Source: Agrococcus sp. ARC_14 (GTDB taxonomy: Bacteria > Actinomycetota > Actinomycetes > Actinomycetales > Microbacteriaceae). Taken from it: 64,000 nucleotides of DNA. Under the pieces are notes generated by a model. That model made no database searches. It saw only the letters and a list, made by a program, of their open reading frames with translations, and had not been told where the DNA came from. The DNA is taken from the NCBI RefSeq assembly GCF_022436485.1, contig NZ_JAKUDO010000003.1:62001-126000 (forward strand), read 5' to 3'. Positions 39,931-48,623 of the stretch are shown here, piece by piece (the stretch's first letter is position 1; the number at the start of each line of letters is the position of its first letter). Both the position numbers and the translations under genes were made by a program.

Positions 39931-41013
39931 TTACCTTCCAGACTTCGGCGCGAAGAAGTGCGCGATGACGCGGGCGCCGATGTTGAGGATCATGACGATG
40001 AGGATGAGCACGAGAGCCGCCGACCATGCGCGGTCGAAGTAGGCCTGCTCCTGCACTCCGGGGCTGATGTACTGGTTGTAGGCGAACACCGGCAGCGTCA
40101 TCATGCGGCCGTCGAACACGTTGTAGTTCATGTTCGTCGTGAAGCCGGCGATGATGAGCAGCGGGGCCGTCTCGCCGATCACGCGGGCGATGGCGAGCGT
40201 GACACCGGTGACGATGCCTGCGAGCGCCGTCGGCAGCACGACCTTCCAGATGGTGAGCCACTTCGGCACGCCGAGCGCGAGCGATGCCTCGCGCAGGTCG
40301 TTCGGGACGAGCTTGAGCATCTCCTCCGTCGAGCGGACGACGGTGGGGATCATCAGCAGGCTGAGCGCGACCGCGCCGCCGAAGCCGCTGCGGACGCCCT
40401 CGCCGGCGAAGAGCGCGAACAGGGCGTAGGCGAACAGGCCGGCGACGATCGACGGGATGCCCGTCATGACGTCGACGAAGAAGGTGATCGCCTTCGCCAG
40501 CGCACCCTTGCCGTACTCGACGAGGTAGATGGCGGTGAAGATGCCCACCGGCACCGAGATGATGGCCGCCCAGAGCGTGACGAGCACCGTGCCGACGATG
40601 GCGTGCAGCACGCCGCCGCCCTCGCCGACGACGTTGCGCATCGTGAAGGTGAAGAACTCGAGGTCGAAGCGCGCGACGCCGTTGACGACGACGGTGGCGA
40701 CGAGGGAGACCAGCGGCACGAGCGCCAGCAGGAACGCGCCGACCACGACGCCGGTGACGAGCCGGTCGGCCGCCTTGCGCCCGCCCTCGATCAACTGGCT
40801 GACGACCGTGATGGCCACGAGGTAGAGCACGTAGCCGACCAGCGCGACGATGACCGGGCTGAACTGCGAGCCGGATGCGCCGGCGATGAGGCCCGCGATC
40901 GCGGCGCCGACGGCGACACAGACGCCGAGCAGGGCCCAGGGGGACCAGGCGGGCAGCTGGCCCGCGGTGAGCGGGTTCTGCGCGTTCCGGGAGGGGGCGA
41001 TGGTGGTGGTCAT
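39931..41013 (-). CDS. pstA: Phosphate ABC transporter permease
   Basis: 360 aa, about eight hydrophobic segments. The permease coupling loop is EEMLKLVPNDLREASLALGVPKWLTIWKVVLPTALAGIVTG. The N-terminal ~90 residues, with two or three extra helices, are longer than in E. coli PstA, as is usual in actinobacteria. Three bases after pstC. Confidence 0.95.
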   Translation of the reverse strand: MTTTIAPSRNAQNPLTAGQLPAWSPWALLGVCVAVGAAIAGLIAGASGSQFSPVIVALVGYVLYLVAITVVSQLIEGGRKAADRLVTGVVVGAFLLALVPLVSLVATVVVNGVARFDLEFFTFTMRNVVGEGGGVLHAIVGTVLVTLWAAIISVPVGIFTAIYLVEYGKGALAKAITFFVDVMTGIPSIVAGLFAYALFALFAGEGVRSGFGGAVALSLLMIPTVVRSTEEMLKLVPNDLREASLALGVPKWLTIWKVVLPTALAGIVTGVTLAIARVIGETAPLLIIAGFTTNMNYNVFDGRMMTLPVFAYNQYISPGVQEQAYFDRAWSAALVLILIVMILNIGARVIAHFFAPKSGR

Positions 41014-41016
41014 GGC

Positions 41017-41955
41017 TCAGCGACCTCCGTCGACGGTCGTCTTGGCGATGATCCAGCGTGAGACGGCGTTCACGAGCAGCGTGATCGCGAAGAGCACCAG
41101 GCCGGATCCGATGAGCATGTTGACGGTGATGCCGTGCGCCTCTGGGAAGCGCAGCGCGATGTTGGCAGCGATGGTCGAGGGGTTCTGCGAGCCGATCAGC
41201 ACCACGCTGATGACGCCGGAGGAGGCGAGCACCATCGCGACGGCCATCGTCTCGCCCAGCGCCCTGCCGAGGCCGAGGATCGACGAGGCGATGATGCCGG
41301 AGCGACCGTGCGGCAGCACGGCCATCGTGATCATCTCCCAGCGCGTCGCGCCGAGGGCCAGCGCGGCCTCTTCGTTCAGGCGCGGCGTCTGCAGGAAGAT
41401 CTCACGACTGAGGGCGGTGATGATCGGCAGCACCATCACGGCGAGCACGATCGAGGCGGTGAGGATGGTGCGGCCGGTGCCGGATGCGGGCGGCGTGAAC
41501 AGCGGGAGCCAGCCGAGGTTCTGGGCGAGCCAGGTGTAGCCGGGCTGGAAGAAGGGCGCGAGCACCGCGATGCCCCAGAGGCCGTAGATGACCGAGGGGA
41601 TGGCCGCCAGCAGGTCGATGAGGTAGCCGAGGAACTGGGCGAGCTTGCGGGGCGCGAAGTGGGTGATGAACAGCGCGATCGAGACGGCGAGCGGCACGGC
41701 GATCACCATGGCCAGGAACGCCGACCAGAGAGTGCCGAACGTGAGCGGCCAGACCCAGCTCCAGAAGTTGGCGCCCTCTGACTCGGGGATCGGGCCGATG
41801 ATCGCGGGGATGGCCTGCACGACCAGGAAGATCGCGACACCGCCGAGCGCGATCAGGATCAGGACGCCTGCGGTGGTGGAGATCGCCTTGAAGACGATGT
41901 CGGCTGGCCTGTTTCTGACAGCGGCCTTGGGTGCGGCCGGTGCAGAGGTAGTCAT
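41017..41955 (-). CDS. pstC: Phosphate ABC transporter permease
   Basis: 312 aa with six main transmembrane segments. The coupling loop is REIFLQTPRLNEEAALALGATRWEMITMAVLPHGRSGIIAS; SVIYGLWGIAVLAPF and GRALGETMAVAMVLA are further PstC blocks. It forms the channel with PstA. Separated from pstS by 109 bases that contain two hairpins. Confidence 0.95.
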   Translation of the reverse strand: MTTSAPAAPKAAVRNRPADIVFKAISTTAGVLILIALGGVAIFLVVQAIPAIIGPIPESEGANFWSWVWPLTFGTLWSAFLAMVIAVPLAVSIALFITHFAPRKLAQFLGYLIDLLAAIPSVIYGLWGIAVLAPFFQPGYTWLAQNLGWLPLFTPPASGTGRTILTASIVLAVMVLPIITALSREIFLQTPRLNEEAALALGATRWEMITMAVLPHGRSGIIASSILGLGRALGETMAVAMVLASSGVISVVLIGSQNPSTIAANIALRFPEAHGITVNMLIGSGLVLFAITLLVNAVSRWIIAKTTVDGGR

Positions 41956-41992
41956 GAGGCTCCCTGCGAATGTCGGAGTGCCGGGGGAAGCG

Positions 41993-42043
41993 TCCGGCCG
42001 GGGCGACGTGCCCCGGCCAGACGGTGCAGCCCTACCGGGCTGC
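41993..42043 (-). terminator. Tandem hairpins between pstS and pstC
   Basis: GCAGCCC/GGGCTGC with a four-base loop (42026-42043) and GGCCGGGGC/GCCCCGGCC (within 41993-42021). Neither has a U-tract. They could end part of the transcripts, leaving more pstS than permease mRNA, or protect the pstS 3' end. Confidence 0.55.
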
Positions 42044-42064
42044 GGGGTTCTGAACCAGTATTCC

Positions 42065-43174
42065 TTACTGGATCGAGTCGACGACCGCGAGGATCTCGGC
42101 GCTCAGCTCGTCGGAGATGGGCGCGTTGCCCGCGTTCTCGGCACCGGCCAGCTGGCCCTCCGCCGAGGCGATGTAGCTCAGGTAGCCCTTGACGAGCTCT
42201 GCCGTTGCGTCATCCGTGTAGTCGGTGCAGGCGATCGCGTACGAGATGAGCACGAGCGGGTAGACGCCGGCCTCGGTCGTGGTGCGGTCGAGCTCGACGG
42301 CGAGGTCACCCTCGTGGCGGCCCTCGACGCGCGGCGATGCGTCGACGGCTGCAGCAGCGGCCTCAGCCGTGAAGGGCACGTACTCCTCGCCGACCTGGAG
42401 GGCGACGGTGCCGAGGCCACCGGCGCGCGAAGCGTCGGCGTAGCCGATCGTGTTCGTGCCGTTGGTGACTGCGTCGACGACGCCGGAGGTGCCCTGTGCG
42501 CCCTCGCCGCCGTAGGTGGAGGGCCACGTCTCGAAGACGCCCTCGGTCCAGTCCGACTCAGCGGTGGCAGCCAGGTACTCGGTGAAGTTCTCGGTCGTGC
42601 CCGAGTCGTCCGAGCGGTGGACGGCCGTGATGTTGGCGTCCGGCAGCGTGGCGTCCGGGTTCTGGTCGGCGATCGCCGGGTCGTTCCAGTTGGTGATCTG
42701 GCCCGAGAAGATCTGGGCGATCGTCGCGGCGTCCATGTTGAGCGACTCGACGCCCTCGACGTTGAAGATCACGGCGATCGGCGAGATGTAGATGGGCAGG
42801 TCGACCGGGAGGGTGTCGGCGACGCATGCGCCGAAGGTGCCGGCGAGCTCCTCGTCGTCCAGGGCCGAGTCGGAACCGGCGAAGCCGACGCCGCCAGCGA
42901 TGAACTGCTCGCGACCTGCGCCGGAGCCGGCGGGGTCGTACGTCACGTTGACGCCCTCGTTGGCCGTCTGGAAGCCCGCGATCCAGGCCTCCTGCGCGGC
43001 GCCCATCGACGAGGCGCCCGCACCGGCGAGGTCGCCGGACAGGGTGCTCTCGGGGGCCGTGGTCTCGTCGCCCGCGGGCTCGGTGGCTGCGGGCTCGTTG
43101 GCGGCGCAGGAGCTGAGCAGGAGTGCGCCTGCTGCGGCGACGACCGCAACGCGGCCGAGCTTCGTGAACTTCAC
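42065..43174 (-). CDS. pstS: Phosphate-binding lipoprotein
   Basis: 369 aa from GTG 43174 with AAGGGGAA upstream. Lipobox LLLSSC sets the lipid anchor near residue 23; a Thr/Glu/Ala-rich linker follows. Phosphate-binding blocks are GAGASSMGAAQEAW, DPAGSGAGREQFIAGGVGFAGSD and VHRSDDSGTTENFTEYL. It feeds the PstCAB importer. First gene of the operon and controlled by the PHO box at 43288-43305. Confidence 0.96.
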   Translation of the reverse strand: MKFTKLGRVAVVAAAGALLLSSCAANEPAATEPAGDETTAPESTLSGDLAGAGASSMGAAQEAWIAGFQTANEGVNVTYDPAGSGAGREQFIAGGVGFAGSDSALDDEELAGTFGACVADTLPVDLPIYISPIAVIFNVEGVESLNMDAATIAQIFSGQITNWNDPAIADQNPDATLPDANITAVHRSDDSGTTENFTEYLAATAESDWTEGVFETWPSTYGGEGAQGTSGVVDAVTNGTNTIGYADASRAGGLGTVALQVGEEYVPFTAEAAAAAVDASPRVEGRHEGDLAVELDRTTTEAGVYPLVLISYAIACTDYTDDATAELVKGYLSYIASAEGQLAGAENAGNAPISDELSAEILAVVDSIQ

Positions 43175-43287
43175 GGTGTTCCCCTTCGGAATGTGTGGTG
43201 CAGGGGGCTGGAGCGCCCTGAATTCGGCACGAACGAGCGCGCCGGAGATCACGCTAGGGAAGACGAGTGGCGTCCAGCCCCCGCGTA

Positions 43288-43305
43288 GGTGAACAGCGGG
43301 TGAAC
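43288..43305 (-). promoter_or_regulatory. PHO box upstream of pstS
   Basis: Minus strand reads GTTCACCCGCTGTTCACC: two perfect GTTCACC units 11 bp apart, the core of the actinobacterial PHO box bound by PhoP/RegX3. It is 114 bases before the pstS start; a weak -10 (TAGCGT) lies 32 bases downstream at 43251-43256. Confidence 0.85.
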
Positions 43306-43559
43306 ACGCCCTTCGAGCCTTCGGCACGCTCGGCGCCCGGGGACGCGGAGCGGCGCAGGGGTCCACTGCGTCAGGGAACGAGGAAGCCGGGCCGCGAACG
43401 CCTCTCGGCGGAAGGCCGCTCGCAGCGGCGAATATTGGAGCCCGGGGTTACGCGGCCCGGCTGCACCAGGCTAGCGAGACTCGTCTCGACACGCAGGCGG
43501 GTCCGCTCACTGCGAACGCAGGAATGCAGCGCGGCGCTGTCGGCAGCGGGAGTCGCCGA
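43306..43559. other. Intergenic region upstream of the PHO box
   Basis: About 250 bases between the pst promoter and the next same-strand gene. It has several short GC-rich palindromes and one AT-rich patch (CGAATATTGG, 43430-43439). No open reading frame, RNA motif or repeat family was recognised. Confidence 0.4.
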
Positions 43560-44159
43560 CTACTCGATGTCGAAGACGGTGTCGGCGACCTCGGGGTGCC
43601 CATAGGAGGACCGCAGGATGACCTGGGTGGGCTCGACGCCCTCCGGCAGCTGCACCGCGGCGACGGCATCGGTGAACGCCTGCGTGTCAGCGTAGAACAC
43701 GTCGTTCTCGGCCGTGACGGAGATCGTGTCGCTCCAGTCGTAGGTCTCACCGTCGTCACCCTGCACGAAGATCTCGAACACGCTGCGGAACCCTGCCTGG
43801 CCCTCGACGTGCTCGGCGCTGATGAACACGCCGACGAAGTAGGTGCCCGGGTCGGGTTCGCCAGACTGCATGGGCGGGTCTGCCTGCACGCCGGTGACGT
43901 TGAACGACCAGGTGTCGCCCAGACCGTCGTCGACCGTGAAGGGAAGATCGCCGCTGCTCGGCGGCGTGCTCGTGCCGGGCTCGGTCGGCTCGGTCGAGGG
44001 GTCTGGCGCGGTCGAGGGATCCGGCGCGGTCGAGGGCGATGGAGCGGGCGCGGGCGGCGCCGACGGCAGCGCCGGTGGCAGCGGGAAGCAGCCCGTCAGC
44101 GCGAGGGCGCTCGCGCCCAGCACGAGGGCGGCGGCGATGGTGCGGCGGGCATGCGACAT
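43560..44159 (-). CDS. Lipoprotein with Pro/Ser linker and a DUF4352-like domain
   Basis: 199 aa. Signal peptide with lipobox ALALTGC (Cys near 23), then a linker repeating P-S-T-A-P-D three times and T-E-P, and a folded domain from about 75 (FTVDDGLGDTWSFNVTGVQAD...GTYFVGVFISAEHVEGQAGF...FEIFVQGDDGETYDWSD). The pattern resembles the immunoglobulin-like DUF4352 group. Function unknown. Confidence 0.75.
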   Translation of the reverse strand: MSHARRTIAAALVLGASALALTGCFPLPPALPSAPPAPAPSPSTAPDPSTAPDPSTEPTEPGTSTPPSSGDLPFTVDDGLGDTWSFNVTGVQADPPMQSGEPDPGTYFVGVFISAEHVEGQAGFRSVFEIFVQGDDGETYDWSDTISVTAENDVFYADTQAFTDAVAAVQLPEGVEPTQVILRSSYGHPEVADTVFDIE

Positions 44160-44243
44160 GAGCGTCTCCGATCGATCTGCGGCCGCACGGAGCGACCGAC
44201 CCGAGCCTACGGCCGCCCATCATGGCGGGCGCACAGCAACCAC

Positions 44244-44873
44244 TCAGTCGAGTGAGTCAGCCCGCCACATCCTGGCGCTCACGCGGAGATCTGCGGCGAT
44301 GTCGGTGAGCCTGGCAGCGAGCTTCGTGTGCTCGGTCGCGCGCTCCGGGTGCGCGGCATCATCCAGGTGCGCGACCTGCACGGCGCCGGCGGCGGTCACG
44401 GTCGCGAACGCGGCAGCGCGCTCGAGCGCCATCGCGAAGTCGCCCGCGAAGACGCCGCGCAGGATCGTGTCCGAGAGCGCCCGCAGCTCATCGGGGCTTG
44501 CCGGTGCCGGCACTCCCGCGACCACCGGCGCCGCCGTGGGCAGCGCATCCGCCCCCACCTGGTAGAGCCGAGCTGCCTCTTCGGCGCGCTGCGTCACGAG
44601 CGCGTGCAGCAGGTGCACGCGCCACAGCGTGCCCGGCAGCGTGTGCGGCCGCGCCTGCGACCAGAGCTCCGCGACGATGTCGATGCCGTCCTCGCGGGCG
44701 ACGCGCAGGATGCGCTCGACCACCTCGGGGTCGGCGCCGGCGCGCACCCGCGCGAGCAGCGCGTTGGCCGTCTCGCTCGCGAGCTGCAGCCGCACGACGG
44801 GATCGACGTCGCCCTCGACCTGCTCGAACCAGTCGTTCGAGAAGCGGGTGGGGCGGTGGAAGTCGTCAGCCAT
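44244..44873 (-). CDS. Uncharacterised helical protein
   Basis: 209 aa from MADDFHRPTRFSNDWFEQVEG. Rich in Ala and Glu/Asp with no transmembrane segment or signal peptide; predicted to be nearly all helical (VVRLQLASETANALLARVRAGADPEVVERILRVARED, LWRVHLLHALVTQRAEEAARLYQVG). I do not recognise the family. Longer in-frame starts run into tRNA-Lys and are rejected. Confidence 0.7.
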   Translation of the reverse strand: MADDFHRPTRFSNDWFEQVEGDVDPVVRLQLASETANALLARVRAGADPEVVERILRVAREDGIDIVAELWSQARPHTLPGTLWRVHLLHALVTQRAEEAARLYQVGADALPTAAPVVAGVPAPASPDELRALSDTILRGVFAGDFAMALERAAAFATVTAAGAVQVAHLDDAAHPERATEHTKLAARLTDIAADLRVSARMWRADSLD

Positions 44874-44933
44874 GCGGATCGAGTCTTGCACGTCTCTCGA
44901 CGACCCGCGCGCCCGACTACCCTGGACGGGCAC

Positions 44934-45006
44934 GGGCCTGTAGCTCAGTCGGTAGAGCATCGGACTTTTAATCCGCTGGTCGTGGGTTCGAGCCCCACCG
45001 GGCCCA
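44934..45006 (+). tRNA. tRNA-Lys (anticodon TTT)
   Basis: 73 bases. Acceptor GGGCCTG/CGGGCCC with one G-T pair, D arm, anticodon loop CTTTTAA with anticodon TTT, T arm GTGGG-TTCGAGC-CCCAC and discriminator A. CCA is not encoded. Confidence 0.96.
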
Positions 45007-45021
45007 CGAGGTGATGCGGCG

Positions 45022-45660
45022 ATGGCGGGCAAGGTCGACCTGAAGCGGACACTGGACTCCTACCGCGCGAAGCCGGGCGAGTTCCGCGTCATCGACGTGC
45101 CCGCGATGCAGTACCTGGCCCTCGACGGGCACGGCGACCCGAACGCGGCTCCGGCATACCGGCAGGCGCTCGAGGCGCTCTACCCGCTCGCCTACGCGCT
45201 GAAGTTCGCCAGCAAGCGCGAGCTGGGCCGCGACTACGTCGTCATGCCGCTCGAGGGACTGTGGTGGGCCGACGACGCGACGGCGTTCACCACCGCACGC
45301 GACAAGACCCAGTGGAGCTGGACGCTGCTGATGCTGGTGCCCGACTGGATCGGCGCGCCGCTGGTCGAGCAGGCGGCGGATGCGGTGCGCGCGAAGGGCG
45401 CTCCGGCACGGCTCGACGAGATCCGGCTCGAGACGCTCGACGAGGGCCGGTGCGTGCAGACGCTGCACATCGGCTCGTTCGACGACGAGGGGCCGGTGCT
45501 CGCGCGGATGCACGACGATTTCATCCCGGCGCAGGGACTGCAGATGACCGGGCTGCACCACGAGATCTACCTCAGCGACGCCCGCCGGGTCGAGCCGACG
45601 AGGCTGCGCACGATCCTGCGGCAGCCGGTCGGATCGGCGTCTGAGAGCATGACCACATGA
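45022..45660 (+). CDS. GyrI-like small-molecule-binding domain protein
   Basis: 212 aa. FRVIDVPAMQYLALDGHGDPNAAPAYRQALEALYPLAYALKFASK and YVVMPLEGLWWADD match the GyrI-like/SRPBCC-like DUF of actinobacteria; the second half has GRCVQTLHIGSFDDEGPVLARMHDDFIPAQGLQMTGLHHEIYLSDARR. Such domains bind small hydrophobic ligands. There is no DNA-binding part. The next gene overlaps it by ATGA. Confidence 0.85.
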   Translation: MAGKVDLKRTLDSYRAKPGEFRVIDVPAMQYLALDGHGDPNAAPAYRQALEALYPLAYALKFASKRELGRDYVVMPLEGLWWADDATAFTTARDKTQWSWTLLMLVPDWIGAPLVEQAADAVRAKGAPARLDEIRLETLDEGRCVQTLHIGSFDDEGPVLARMHDDFIPAQGLQMTGLHHEIYLSDARRVEPTRLRTILRQPVGSASESMTT

Positions 45661-45959
45661 CGCGCATCAGGCTCGAGGCGACACCGCCGGAGCCGCCGCG
45701 CCGCTGGAGCGACAGCGCCGGCGAGTGGGCGCTGGTGCTGGGGGTCATCGCCGTCGCCTGCGTCTTCGTGCCGGTGATCGGCGACTGGATCACGCTGCCG
45801 TTCGCACTCGGCGCGGTGCTGCTCGGGTTCGTGGGCATCCGCGGCGCTGCGCACGGCCGCGCTCGGCGGTCGATCATGGCCATGCTCGGGATCCTCCTCG
45901 GCGCCGGCTCCCTCGGCGCGGTGCTCGTGCTGCTCATGGCGACGAGCCACAGCGGCTGA
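45657..45959 (+). CDS. Small two-helix membrane protein
   Basis: 100 aa. Two hydrophobic segments (about 23-58 with a polar break, and 72-95) flank a short loop containing GIRGAAHGRARRS. Resembles DUF4190-type small membrane proteins but without certainty. ATGA overlap couples it to the GyrI-like gene. Confidence 0.7.
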   Translation: MTRIRLEATPPEPPRRWSDSAGEWALVLGVIAVACVFVPVIGDWITLPFALGAVLLGFVGIRGAAHGRARRSIMAMLGILLGAGSLGAVLVLLMATSHSG

Positions 45960-45987
45960 CGCCGGCCGTCAGCAGCGACAACGCCGA

Positions 45988-46021
45988 GGGCGAGGGTGCG
46001 GATCCACCGCATCCCTCGCCC
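45988..46021. terminator. Bidirectional terminator between the small membrane gene and rtcB
   Basis: GGGCGAGGG-TGCGG pairs with CCGCA-TCCCTCGCCC with one bulged base, between convergent genes. Confidence 0.7.
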
Positions 46022-46034
46022 TTGCCAGTCGGCC

Positions 46035-47204
46035 TCAGTCGCCCTTCACGTTCACCAGCTGGCGCAGCGTGTGACGCACGCGCACCAGCTCGGCGGCGTC
46101 AGCCATGACCTGGTCGATCGGCTTGTACGCCTGCGGGATCTCGTCGATGAACGCGTCGGTGTCGCGGTACTCGATGCCCACCATGGCCTCCCGCAGCTCG
46201 TCGCGCGAGAACGTGCGGCGAGCAGCGTTCCTCGACAGCGTGCGCCCGGCACCGTGCGGCGCCGAGTTGAGCGCCACCGGGTTGCCGAGCCCCTCGACCA
46301 CGTACGACGCCGTGCCCATGGAGCCGGGGATGAGCCCCGGCCGCCCTTCGTCGGCCATGATCGCGCCCTTGCGCGACACCCACACCCGCTTGCCGAAGTG
46401 CTGCTCCGACTCGGTGAAGTTGTGGTGGCAGTTGATGCGCTCCTGCTCCTCGATCTCGACCCCGACGAAGCGGCCCAGCTGGTTCGCGACCCGATCCATC
46501 ATCTCCTCGCGGTTGAGCAGCGCGAAGCGCTGCGCCCACCGCAGCTCGCGGATGTAGGCCGTGAACTCGCGCGTGCCCTCGACCAGGTAGGCCAGATCCG
46601 GGTCCGGCAGCTCGATCCACCACTGCTTCGCCAGCCGCTGCGCGACCTTGATGTGGTGGCCCGCGATGCGGTTGCCGACACCGCGGCTGCCCGAGTGCAG
46701 GAACATCCACACCGCTCCGGTCTCGTCGACCGAGACCTCGATGAAGTGGTTGCCGCTGCCGAGCGAGCCGAGCTGCAGTCGCCAGTGCTTCGCGTAGGTC
46801 GCCGGGTCGAACTCGGCCCGCTCGGCGAGCTGCTCGAGCTCGGCGACGCGCGGCTCGGCCGTCGGCTGCACCCGACGGTTGTCGTGGCCAGCCGAGAGCG
46901 GGATGCTGCGCTCGATCTGCGTGCGCAGCTCGGCCAGGTCGCGGCCGACGAGGTCGTCGCGGTGCAGCTGCGTGCGCACGGCGATCATGCCGCAGCCGAT
47001 GTCGACGCCGACGGCAGCGGGCATGATGGCGCCGAGCGTCGGGATGACCGATCCGACTGTCGCGCCGCGCCCGAGGTGGGCGTCGGGCATGAGCGCCAGA
47101 TGCGGGTGGATGAACGGCATCCGCGACGCGACACTCGCCTGCTCGAGCGTGTTCGGCTCGATCAGGCTCGCCCACGACACCAGCCGGCTGGTGAGCTTCT
47201 CCAT
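46035..47204 (-). CDS. rtcB: RtcB-family RNA ligase
   Basis: 389 aa, the shorter bacterial form. It joins RNA 2',3'-cyclic-phosphate and 5'-OH ends using GTP and Mn2+. Metal and catalytic blocks: MPDAHLGRGATVGSV, VGVDIGCGMIAVRT (metal Cys), GSGNHFIEVSVDE, LHSGSRGVGN, NCHHNF, RKGAI and PGSMGTASYVVEG. The ATG at 47204 has AGGAA upstream. No archease or RtcA adjoins it. It may serve RNA repair after stress-induced tRNA or mRNA cleavage. Confidence 0.93.
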   Translation of the reverse strand: MEKLTSRLVSWASLIEPNTLEQASVASRMPFIHPHLALMPDAHLGRGATVGSVIPTLGAIMPAAVGVDIGCGMIAVRTQLHRDDLVGRDLAELRTQIERSIPLSAGHDNRRVQPTAEPRVAELEQLAERAEFDPATYAKHWRLQLGSLGSGNHFIEVSVDETGAVWMFLHSGSRGVGNRIAGHHIKVAQRLAKQWWIELPDPDLAYLVEGTREFTAYIRELRWAQRFALLNREEMMDRVANQLGRFVGVEIEEQERINCHHNFTESEQHFGKRVWVSRKGAIMADEGRPGLIPGSMGTASYVVEGLGNPVALNSAPHGAGRTLSRNAARRTFSRDELREAMVGIEYRDTDAFIDEIPQAYKPIDQVMADAAELVRVRHTLRQLVNVKGD

Positions 47205-47538
47205 GATTCCTGTTCCTCGTGTGGATCCACCGGAGTGGATGCGTGCCACGCGCTGGGTGCGCGCGGCAACGCGGTGAAGGTGCCTCAGGAACGGGCAGCA
47301 CTGCACACGCAGGAGCGTCCCGAACCCTGACGGTGCGGGACGCGCGAAGCTGGAGGGCTACGCGGCCGGCGCCGGAGAGCATGGCTTGGGGAGGTGCGCG
47401 TCATTCCGCACCTCTGCCTGTCGTTCGCGCTGTGCGCTCACGATCGCCACCTCTCGACTGCCTGCCGTGCTGGATGCACAGCCTTGCGACGCTACGGCAC
47501 GACGCCCGCCGCGTCAACGGCGAGTTCGAGGTGGTCGC
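47205..47538. other. Gene-free region between aldose epimerase and rtcB
   Basis: 334 bases upstream of rtcB. It holds one hairpin, GCGTCCCG-N13-CGGGACGC, near 47312-47340, and a diverged AGGTGCGCG...GCACCT palindrome at 47394-47415. No tRNA, known riboswitch or likely protein was recognised. Confidence 0.4.
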
Positions 47539-48471
47539 TCAGAACCCGACCGGATCGATGCCCCAGTGACCGACCCAGGTCTCCCCCGGCTCCAGCCAGA
47601 CGAGGCCGGTGCCGCTGTTGAGCGCGTTCGCCGGGGCGCTCATCGGCTCGATCGCCGCGACGTGCTTGGGCCCGGATGCCGTCGGGAAGTCCTTCGGCGT
47701 GAACACGACCGCGTAGGGGAACGCCGAGTCCTGCCACAGCTCCGCTCCCCTGCCGCTCGCGTCCAGCAGCGAGGACGTCGCCACGCCGCCCACGAACTCG
47801 AGCCCCGCGTAGTTCTGGTCGATGTCGAGCTCCGACAGCCGCCGGCCGCCGCGCAGGTCTGGCGCCGGCGCATCCATCGCATCCACCAGGGTCTCCTCCG
47901 TGGGGATGAGCGCCTCGGCGTGGAACACGCGAGCGGCCGGCACCGTGAAGGTGAGCTCGTCGGCGGGGGTGTCGCCGACAGCGAGGTAGGGATGCGTGCC
48001 GCACGCCCACGGGGCGCGCTCGGTGCCGACGTTGGTCGCCTCGTGCGTGACGAGCAGGCCGTCGTCGGTGAGCTCGTAGGCGACGGTGGTGTCGAGCAGG
48101 AACGGCCAGCCGGTCTGCGGGTGGATGGTCGCCTGCAGCACCACCTTCGACTCGGTGTGCTCGAGCACCCGGTAGGGGGCGAAGCGCAGCAGCCCGTGGC
48201 TGGCATTGCCCTTGTCACGCTCGCTGATGGCGAGGCGCTGCGTCGTGCCCTCGTGCTGCCAGTCGCCGCCGGCGACACGACCGCCCCATGGTGCGAGCAC
48301 GATGCCCTGCGCCTTGGCGGGGCGGGCGCCCTCGCCGAACGGCTCGACGAGATCGACGCCGTCGTAGACGAGCTCGCGGAGCCCTGCAGCGACCTCGGTG
48401 ATCGTGGCGTGCAGGTGCTTGCCGTCGATGGTGCTCGAGATGGTGAACTGCTGACCGGTGGGCGCGCGCAT
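47539..48471 (-). CDS. Aldose 1-epimerase-family protein
   Basis: 310 aa. Mutarotase fold: LAPWGGRVAGGDW, NASHGLLRFAPYRV (conserved His and Arg), GTHPYLAVGD with the catalytic His, and FVVFTP-type AVVFTPKDF then IEPMSAPANALNSGTG with the catalytic Glu region. Sugar substrate unknown. The ATG has TAGGCT six bases upstream and no ribosome-binding site, so the mRNA is probably leaderless. Confidence 0.9.
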   Translation of the reverse strand: MRAPTGQQFTISSTIDGKHLHATITEVAAGLRELVYDGVDLVEPFGEGARPAKAQGIVLAPWGGRVAGGDWQHEGTTQRLAISERDKGNASHGLLRFAPYRVLEHTESKVVLQATIHPQTGWPFLLDTTVAYELTDDGLLVTHEATNVGTERAPWACGTHPYLAVGDTPADELTFTVPAARVFHAEALIPTEETLVDAMDAPAPDLRGGRRLSELDIDQNYAGLEFVGGVATSSLLDASGRGAELWQDSAFPYAVVFTPKDFPTASGPKHVAAIEPMSAPANALNSGTGLVWLEPGETWVGHWGIDPVGF

Positions 48472-48623
48472 GCGGCGAGCCTACTGAGGGTCTGCGGGCC
48501 GCTGAGCGCTCCCGCAGGGTTGGCTGAAGGCGGCGATCGCTGTCAGGTGTCGGACGGATGTCCATCTACAGTCAGTACTTTGACTCGGGACGAGACCGGG
48601 CCAGACCCCGAGGAGACAACCGC

